Origin: Sphingopyxis sp. PAMC25046 | GTDB lineage: Bacteria > Pseudomonadota > Alphaproteobacteria > Sphingomonadales > Sphingomonadaceae | Direction of reading: 5' to 3' | Length of the DNA stretch: 64,000 nt | NCBI RefSeq assembly: GCF_004795895.1 | Contig: NZ_CP039250.1 | Coordinates: 4,131,501 to 4,195,500 of the forward strand | Shown here: in pieces, positions 59,401 through 64,000 of the stretch | How positions within the stretch are numbered: position 1 is the first letter of the stretch | Layout of the letters: each line of letters opens with the position of its first letter | Notes under the pieces: model-generated | Told to the model about the DNA's origin: nothing | Database searches by the model: none | The model's input: the letters and a program-made list of their open reading frames with translations, nothing else | Made by a program: the position numbers and the translations under genes

Positions 59401-59691
59401 ATGCAAAGAAGGAAGTTCAGCCGCGAGTTCAAGCTTGAGGCGGTGAGGATGGTCCGCGAACGCGGGGTGACGATCGCGCAGGCGTCGCGCGATCTGGATG
59501 TGCATGCGAACGTGCTGCGTAAATGGGTCCGGGAGCTTGCCGCCGATCCGGGTCATGCCTTTCCCGGTCACGGTCAGATGAAGCCGGAGCAGATGGAGAT
59601 CGATCGCCTGCGGCGCGAGCTGGCCAAGTTGAAGGCGGAGCGCGACATCCTAAAAAAAGCCGCCGCCTACTTCGCGAGGGACTCGATATGA
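59401..59691 (+). CDS. IS3-family transposase OrfA
   Basis: 96 residues. N-terminal helix-turn-helix (about 5-45: REFKLEAVRMVRERGVTIAQ...LDVHANVLRKW) that recognises the element ends, followed by a leucine-zipper-like helix (IDRLRRELAKLKAERDIL) for dimerisation. GGAGG stands seven bases before the ATG. Its end contains the run of seven A at 59652-59658 read as AAA-AAA, a classical A-AAA-AAA-G slippery site for -1 frameshifting into orfB. Confidence 0.94.
   Translation: MQRRKFSREFKLEAVRMVRERGVTIAQASRDLDVHANVLRKWVRELAADPGHAFPGHGQMKPEQMEIDRLRRELAKLKAERDILKKAAAYFARDSI
59652..59658 (+). other. Programmed -1 frameshift site (A7) of the IS element
   Basis: The orfA codons read ct-A AAA AAA gcc, so ribosomes can slip back by one base into the orfB frame and make an OrfAB fusion (59401-60548), the true transposase of IS3 elements. 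Confidence 0.75.
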
Positions 59692-60548
59692 AGTTCCAGT
59701 TCATCGCGAAGCACCGAGGGATCTGGCCGGTGGCATGGATGTGCGGGGCGCTCGGTGTCTCGCGAAGCGGCTTCCATGCCTGGCTGATCCGCCCGCCGTC
59801 GCAGCGTGCCCGCGACGACGAGGTGATCGGTGCGAAGGTCCGTGCCAGCCATGTAGGAAGTTATCGCACTTATGGCGCGCGCCGTGTCTGGCACGACCTG
59901 CTGGCCGATGGGGTGTCCTGCGGCCTGCACCGGATCGAACGGCTCATGCGGGCGCAGGGTCTGCGAGCGAGGCCGCGGCGACGCGGGCTTCCCAAGGATC
60001 ACGGCGATCGTTCGGTCATCGCCGGCAACGTGCTCGATCGCCAGTTCACGGCAGACAGGCCGAACCAGAAGTGGGTGGCCGACTTCACCTATATCTGGAC
60101 GGCCGAGGGATGGCTCTATGTTGCTGCGGTGATCGACCTGTTCTCGCGCCGGGTGGTCGGATGGTCGATGACTCCCAACATGACAGCCCAGCTCGTCACC
60201 GATGCGCTGATCATGGCGATCTGGCGGCGCGGCAAGCCCGATGCTCTCCTGCATCACTCGGATCAGGGCAGCCAGTATACCAGCGAGCAGTTCCAGCGGC
60301 TCATGGCCGACAATGGGGTCACCTGCTCAATGAGCCGGTCCGGCAATGTATGGGATAATGCCGCCATGGAGAGCTTCTTCTCCTCGCTCAAGACCGAGCG
60401 GATCGGGAAGAAGATCTACCGCACGAGGGCGCAGGCGAAGGCCGACGTGTTCGATTATATCGAATGCTTCTACAACCCGACCCGGCGTCACTCGACCTTG
60501 GGTTACCTCAGTCCTATCGACTTCGAACGTGAAGCTGGGGTAGCCTGA
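59688..60548 (+). CDS. IS3-family transposase OrfB (DDE integrase core)
   Basis: 286 residues from ATG 59688, overlapping the orfA stop (ATGA). HTH_21-type region near 45-90 (SYRTYGARRVWHDLL), then the rve integrase core with the catalytic triad: Asp in W-V-A-D-F-T-Y-I, Asp in HHSDQGSQY and Glu in NAAMESFFSSLKTE. It ends YNPTRRHSTLGYLSPIDFE, typical of IS3. Probably produced mainly as the OrfAB fusion by frameshifting. Confidence 0.95.
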   Translation: MKFQFIAKHRGIWPVAWMCGALGVSRSGFHAWLIRPPSQRARDDEVIGAKVRASHVGSYRTYGARRVWHDLLADGVSCGLHRIERLMRAQGLRARPRRRGLPKDHGDRSVIAGNVLDRQFTADRPNQKWVADFTYIWTAEGWLYVAAVIDLFSRRVVGWSMTPNMTAQLVTDALIMAIWRRGKPDALLHHSDQGSQYTSEQFQRLMADNGVTCSMSRSGNVWDNAAMESFFSSLKTERIGKKIYRTRAQAKADVFDYIECFYNPTRRHSTLGYLSPIDFEREAGVA

Positions 60549-60588
60549 ATGAACTTATCTCGGTGTCCACCAAACCGGCAGCAGGCCA

Positions 60589-60936
60589 CTGAGCCGCATC
60601 GCGGTCTAGCTTGAGCCCCCTGGTAATCCACTGCGTCTTGCCGCCATTGGCGCGGTGAAATGCCGCATTCTGCCTAAAATTGTCACGGTAAACGATCTCG
60701 CCATTTTCCATCTTCATAGCATCATGCCAGAGATTAAAAACCGCCACCTTTTTAGGTTGAACGAATGACCAATCGTAGCAATACTTTGGATTTGCTTTGA
60801 TTTTTCTCGGGTTAGTCGCTGATGCAATCCAGTCTGACGTATCAAACCCAAGGCTTTCCACTACGTCAAAAACAATCTGCTTACGCCGTGGCTTCAGGCC
60901 ATCCAGCTCGGATTGAATATCCATAACAGCCCCCAT
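60589..60936 (-). pseudogene. HNH endonuclease, 5' part (gene split by IS3-family element)
   Basis: 116 codons from ATG 60934-60936 (a second ATG at 60924 follows GGGGGC and may be the real start). The reading frame ends at the codon CAG of the target site; in the present DNA it runs on into the IS for 24 more codons. The segment (MGAVMDIQSELDGLKPRRKQ, then CYDWSFVQPKKVAVFNLWHD and FHRANGGKTQWITRGLKLDR) is an N-terminal domain before the nuclease, of unknown fold, perhaps for DNA recognition. With 58803-59336 it would make a 293-residue protein. It starts 34 bp after the stop of the gene at 60971, so the two form an operon. Confidence 0.85.
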
Positions 60937-60970
60937 GAAACGTTCTATCTTCTTCGCAACAAAAAGATCG

Positions 60971-61837
60971 CTATATATCGATTATCGGCCCCGAGCTAAT
61001 ATGCTGTACTATAAGTGCCTTTAGGCGCCCGGTAGATGATTCTAAGCGAATCCCGTGAAGGGTAATCAAACCGTCTGATAAACCTCGCGAAGAAGCGTTG
61101 GTTCGAAGACTGGACGTAACTAGATGAATATTAGATCTAGTTCTCGCCACCTCGTCCAACTCAAAAGGGATCGGCCTTTGTTCGTCAGGCAAAAAAATTC
61201 GTCCTTTGAAAGTATTAACGTTATAGCTTGACACCAAACCCTCGTGAGCGACTATATTCTCACCTCGAACAGTTCTAGAAATGTACTCGTAGCTAAATTC
61301 GGTCATGTTTGGACCGATCTGCTCGATGCCAGATGCCCTAATCCAAAATAACCTAGCTTGGTTTGCGCTCTCTGACGCTATAATCGGCCTATGCATATCA
61401 GCGATGCTAGACTCCGTCTTCTCCATCAGACTGTCTAGCTTTTCTTGTGTTATATTCCTTTCTGAAAGCGCCTCCCTGTGAGACATATACAAGCTCTTAT
61501 CGTAGTCCACATGAAATCCGAGCGTGTTAGCAATGACATAATCATATACCGAATACAGCAGATGGCCGAGAGGCGTGTCCTTTGAGGCCGTACCGGCTAT
61601 CCAAGCCACGCCCACGATTGAAGCTATTAGCTCCCATGAGCCAGCCTCAGGCGTAGTAACTAGGATTTCAGCATTCTTTAGAGATGGCGCTTGAGTTATT
61701 ATTTCGCCATTCAATACTAGATGTGTCGTCAACGCGAGAGAGCGTTGAAAGCCAGCCATCGCCCTAGCTGCATCGTAAAAGTCGAGGACATGGTTCTCTG
61801 CTAGATTTCCGTCAAATTTCAGCTTTATATCGGTCAT
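60971..61837 (-). CDS. Unrecognised protein, first gene of the HNH operon
   Basis: 288 residues, ATG 61835-61837 with GGTGGGGGA upstream. No named domain recognised with confidence. The N-terminal 80 residues (IKLKFDGNLAENHVLDFYDAA, GFQRSLALTTHLVLNGE) are beta-alpha in pattern; a small-residue hydrophobic stretch (about 72-88: LIASIVGVAWIAGTAS) could be a membrane or buried helix; the middle (115-150) is helical with charged residues; and the C-terminal third (190-288) is beta-rich with NVNTFKGRIFLPDEQRPIPF. The outline recalls DUF7946-type proteins, but this is from memory and weak. Low GC and isolated codon use suggest transfer together with the HNH gene. Confidence 0.7.
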   Translation of the reverse strand: MTDIKLKFDGNLAENHVLDFYDAARAMAGFQRSLALTTHLVLNGEIITQAPSLKNAEILVTTPEAGSWELIASIVGVAWIAGTASKDTPLGHLLYSVYDYVIANTLGFHVDYDKSLYMSHREALSERNITQEKLDSLMEKTESSIADMHRPIIASESANQARLFWIRASGIEQIGPNMTEFSYEYISRTVRGENIVAHEGLVSSYNVNTFKGRIFLPDEQRPIPFELDEVARTRSNIHLVTSSLRTNASSRGLSDGLITLHGIRLESSTGRLKALIVQHISSGPIIDI

Positions 61838-62034
61838 CGTCCCCCACCATATTTATTAGAATTCCGAGAACAACAAATCTGAAAAAACGCAATTTCTGGT
61901 TAATTATATGTCTGACAGGTTGGGAGCAACCCTCAGACTGCGGACCGTCTCATTTGGACTATAGTGGCAGTTGATTGATTCCAGATGATACGCACGAATC
62001 GGCCCATCCCCCACACCATGCTACACTCCCACCC

Positions 62035-62547
62035 ATGCGCGCCCGAAACCCCCTCTACGTCATGGCCAAACCGCCGCCGGAGGTGCAGGCGCAGATCGCC
62101 GCGCTGCCGCGCAACGACCCTTCGCGCGGCCCCCACCTCCTCCATGTCACGCTCATCTCGCTCTACGACCTCCACCATGCGCCGCCCGAGTGGCTGCCCG
62201 CGACCATCGCCGCGCTGGACGGCTTCGCCGCGGCGCCCTTTCCGCTCCGCTTCGACCGGATCGAGAACCGCAAGGCGGTGACGCTGCGCACCCGCGAGCC
62301 GCTGGCCGAAGCGCGGGCGTTCCAGAAGGCGCTGGTCAATCATCTGCTGCGCGAAAAGGCGCCGATCATGGACGGCACCACCCCCGAACCGCACATCACG
62401 ATCAACTATCGCGGCGACCGGCTGAATGCCCAGAAAATCCCGCCGATCCGCTGGACGGTGGACGAAATCATCCTCACCGAAAGCATCGTCGGCAAAACCA
62501 CCCATGTCGAACACGGCCGCTGGCCACTCCGCGGGGTTGCGTCCTGA
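62035..62547 (+). CDS. 2'-5' RNA ligase / cyclic phosphodiesterase family protein
   Basis: 170 residues from ATG 62035; the frame could open earlier but there is no good ribosome binding site. Two H-x-T/S motifs mark the 2H phosphoesterase fold: HVTLISLY near residue 38 and HITINYRG near 125. In bacteria such proteins (ThpR, LigT) open 2',3'-cyclic phosphates or join RNA halves. Marks the return to core-type GC content after the AT-rich island. Confidence 0.85.
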   Translation: MRARNPLYVMAKPPPEVQAQIAALPRNDPSRGPHLLHVTLISLYDLHHAPPEWLPATIAALDGFAAAPFPLRFDRIENRKAVTLRTREPLAEARAFQKALVNHLLREKAPIMDGTTPEPHITINYRGDRLNAQKIPPIRWTVDEIILTESIVGKTTHVEHGRWPLRGVAS

Positions 62548-62566
62548 GCGGGAATGTAACCCACCT

Positions 62567-62684
62567 CGTCATCCTCTAACGAGACGCGTGGCTCGTTAGA
62601 CTTGATCCGGGATCCACTGCGGCGCTGAAGTCATCGACCCCGGATCAAGCCTGTCCCGAGCTTGTCGAAGGGCCCGGGGTGACG
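62567..62684. repeat. Palindromic intergenic repeat (type C, composite)
   Basis: Outer CGTCAT / GTGACG ends with ACTTGATCCGGGATCCACTG against GACCCCGGATCAAG, plus an inserted type D core (CCCGAGCTTGTCGAAGGGCC). It lies between two convergent genes, the 2H phosphoesterase and the 79-residue protein. Confidence 0.6.
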
Positions 62685-62714
62685 AAACGGGCTGCGGCGG
62701 CCTGGAACACCCCG

Positions 62715-62954
62715 TCAGCCAAAGTATCGCCGAAACCAACCCCGCTTTCCGGGAACGACCGGCGACTGGCCGGAAATGCGGACCAGATAATGCCCGAGGA
62801 CCGCCGCTTGCTGCTTGGTCATCAATATCCGGAACAGGTCGGGGTCGTGCGCGTTGGCCGCTTCCGAGGACTGCACGCTTTCCAGCCGGAGCATGATGCG
62901 GTCGCCCGCGTCATGATGGTCCCAGCCGACCAGTGCCCCGAAACTCTCCATCAT
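62715..62954 (-). CDS. Small conserved-looking hypothetical protein
   Basis: 79 residues, MM start at 62954 or 62951. It begins M-M-E-S-F-G-A-L-V-G-W-D-H-H-D-A-G-D and ends in a basic K-R-G-W-F-R-R-Y-F-G. The segment FRILMTKQQAAVLGHYLVRISG looks like one amphipathic helix. No membrane segment or known motif. GGAGAGGCGGG upstream fits a ribosome binding site. Function unknown. Confidence 0.6.
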   Translation of the reverse strand: MMESFGALVGWDHHDAGDRIMLRLESVQSSEAANAHDPDLFRILMTKQQAAVLGHYLVRISGQSPVVPGKRGWFRRYFG

Positions 62955-63065
62955 CCCGCCTCTCCCCCACCATCTTCGCGCGGCCGATGCCGACGATCCG
63001 ATAGGGCGTTTTACCAGAGCCGCGGTGCAATGTCGTCCAATGGTCGAAAAGCCGCCCGTCGGCGG

Positions 63066-63080
63066 CCCCCCCCCCCCCCC
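63066..63080 (+). repeat. 15-base C homopolymer upstream of the HTH gene
   Basis: A run of 15 C at 63066-63080, 47 bp before the start codon of the 63128 gene. It lies in the gap between two divergent genes and could alter promoter spacing if it slips. Runs of this length are also prone to sequencing error. Confidence 0.85.
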
Positions 63081-63127
63081 GCAAAAACCCCTTTCCTACA
63101 TCGCATCGCCATGCTTCATCCTGTTCG

Positions 63128-63766
63128 ATGACCCAGCCCAAACCCCATGCTCGCCCCGCGCGGCCGCGTGGTCCGGCTTTGCAAGGCCCGGCGCCGCAAA
63201 GCCTGACCGCCGCGCTGTCCTCCTTCACCCCCGCGCAGCTTCAGCGTCAGCGCAGCAGCGGCTGGACCCCCGACCGCCAGCGCAAGTTTATCGAGGCGCT
63301 CGCCGCATCGGCCTGCGTGACCGAGGCGGCGGCGAGCGTCGGGCTGTCGGCGACATCGGCCTATAACCTTCGCCGCCGCCCCGATGCCCATGCGTTCCGC
63401 CATGCGTGGGATGCCGCGATCGATTGCGGGATGCGGCGGCTGGTCGACGCCGCGCTGGCGCGCGCGGTCCACGGCGTGCCCGTCCCCATATTCTACAAGG
63501 GCGAACAGGTGGGCGAGCGGCGCGAATATCCCGAACGGCTCGCGATGTTCCTGATGCGCGCGCACGACCCCCATCGCTTTGGCGCCGCGGGGTCGAGCGA
63601 CGCGAACGGCGGCACCACGCCAGCGCACGGCGACCCCGCCGAAGCCCGGCTGGCCGATGCGCTCGCGCGGATCGGCGCGCCCGCCGACGACCCGCCGCCC
63701 CCCGCCCCGCTGCGCCTGCCCGGCCCGACTGCCGACGACGGCGACGGCCCGGACCCAAGTGACTGA
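63128..63766 (+). CDS. Helix-turn-helix protein resembling phage terminase small subunits
   Basis: 212 residues. A basic, Pro-rich N-terminus (about 1-45) is followed by a helix-turn-helix (about 50-90: TPDRQRKFIEALAASACVTEAAASVGLSATSAYNLRRRPDA) as in small terminase subunits and homeodomain-like recombinases. The middle contains VPVPIFYKGEQVGERREYPERLAMFLMRAHDP, often seen in chromosomal relatives in sphingomonads. The tail is Pro/Ala/Asp-rich and acidic. No large terminase or other phage genes are near, so it is likely a domesticated DNA-binding protein. Function unknown. Confidence 0.65.
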   Translation: MTQPKPHARPARPRGPALQGPAPQSLTAALSSFTPAQLQRQRSSGWTPDRQRKFIEALAASACVTEAAASVGLSATSAYNLRRRPDAHAFRHAWDAAIDCGMRRLVDAALARAVHGVPVPIFYKGEQVGERREYPERLAMFLMRAHDPHRFGAAGSSDANGGTTPAHGDPAEARLADALARIGAPADDPPPPAPLRLPGPTADDGDGPDPSD

Positions 63767-63888
63767 TTTCATGGGCCCGGAGGTGACAAGTTTGACAAGT
63801 TAAGGCAAAAAAACACGCTCCCCACGGCTCGACCCCGACGCCGCTTGCCGATAGGATGCCCGCCTTGGCCCAGGACAGGAGACGGACG

Positions 63889-64000
63889 ATGCGTGGACAG
63901 GCATTAGGCGCGGCGATGCTGCTGCTCGCGGCGTGCGGAAAGGCCGATGCCCCCGCGGCGCCCGAAAAATCGGTGCTGGCCGATGGCCCCGCGGCCACAA
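63889..64000 (+). CDS. Lipoprotein, N-terminal part only (runs off window)
   Basis: ATG 63889 with AGGAGA upstream opens a frame of 37 codons to the window edge. It begins M-R-G-Q-A-L-G-A-A-M-L-L-L-A-A-C-G, a lipoprotein signal with lipobox L-A-A-C, then an Ala/Pro-rich linker. Function unknown from the part visible. Confidence 0.7.
   Translation, partial: MRGQALGAAMLLLAACGKADAPAAPEKSVLADGPAAT

Larger units (their letters stand above)
59340..60588 (+). mobile_element. Complete IS3-family insertion sequence, 1,249 bp
   Basis: Bounded by 33-bp perfect inverted repeats at 59340-59372 and 60556-60588 that begin TGGCCTGCTGCCGG and end in CA, as usual for IS3 elements. It has two overlapping frames, orfA and orfB, with an A7 slippery site between them, and a 3-bp target duplication. 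The GC-rich composition differs from the AT-rich gene it interrupts. Every part is intact, so it is probably active or recently so. Confidence 0.95.
59337..60591. other. Target-site duplication CTG flanking the IS element
   Basis: CTG at 59337-59339 and again at 60589-60591, directly outside the inverted repeats. Three-base duplications are typical of the IS3 family. Removing the 1,249-bp element and one CTG rejoins the HNH gene in frame. Confidence 0.85.

Noticed and set aside
63128..63766. Prophage
   Set aside because: The protein resembles small terminase subunits, but no large terminase, portal, capsid, integrase or att repeat is seen around it.

Overview
The window is high-GC chromosomal DNA from an alphaproteobacterium, most likely a sphingomonad close to Sphingopyxis or Sphingomonas. 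I base this on three things: the pckA / chvI-chvG-hprK-rapZ-EIIA-ptsH neighbourhood typical of Alphaproteobacteria, the many TonB-system genes, and the dense scatter of palindromic intergenic repeats. Almost all of it is housekeeping core genome. No phage, CRISPR array, rRNA or tRNA was seen.

Layout. 1-6.8 kb: ATP-type PEP carboxykinase, divergent from a ChvI/ChvG two-component system that runs into HprK, RapZ, a mannose-type EIIA and HPr (regulatory PTS). 6.9-11.1 kb: SpoU methyltransferase, META lipoprotein, RmuC, a zincin-like protein and a copper chaperone. 11.2-16.8 kb: dnaK-dnaJ and a patatin-like protein. 17-21.8 kb: a TonB-dependent receptor with a PepSY membrane partner, then a MipA/OmpV porin-like protein. 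21.9-25 kb: dxs, a degraded ORF, a thioesterase and an HxlR regulator. 25.3-33.7 kb: a long minus-strand run purE-purK-folA-dipeptidase-ribF-ileS-lspA-BamF-like lipoprotein. 33.9-36.1 kb: diguanylate cyclase, a GDT1-like membrane protein and Dps. 36.4-39.1 kb: tonB-exbB-exbD-exbD. 39.3-51.8 kb: hom, glpX, rpmG, a second tonB, gltX, nadE, prs, hisN, rpmI-rplT. 52-58.8 kb: a LysR-controlled four-gene coupled operon, WYL regulator, GFA proteins, and a TPP riboswitch with thiC. 58.8-61.9 kb: a low-GC accessory island. 62-64 kb: 2'-5' RNA ligase-like protein, small hypotheticals and a truncated lipoprotein.

The most unusual part is the island at 58.8-61.9 kb. A two-gene minus-strand operon encodes an unrecognised 288-residue protein followed by an HNH endonuclease. 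The HNH gene is cleanly split by a complete 1,249-bp IS3-family element with 33-bp perfect inverted repeats and a 3-bp CTG target duplication. Removing the element and one CTG restores an uninterrupted 293-codon frame. This is a plausible horizontally acquired nuclease system, perhaps for defence, that was recently inactivated.

Other points of interest: a translated palindromic repeat sitting in frame inside ileS; at least four families of palindromic repeats at gene ends; a 222-bp inverted repeat element; several clear operator-like palindromes (pckA, HxlR, second tonB); a sigma32-like promoter before dnaK; a divergent GDT1/UPF0016-like protein that has lost its conserved glutamates; and a 15-C homopolymer upstream of a small-terminase-like gene.
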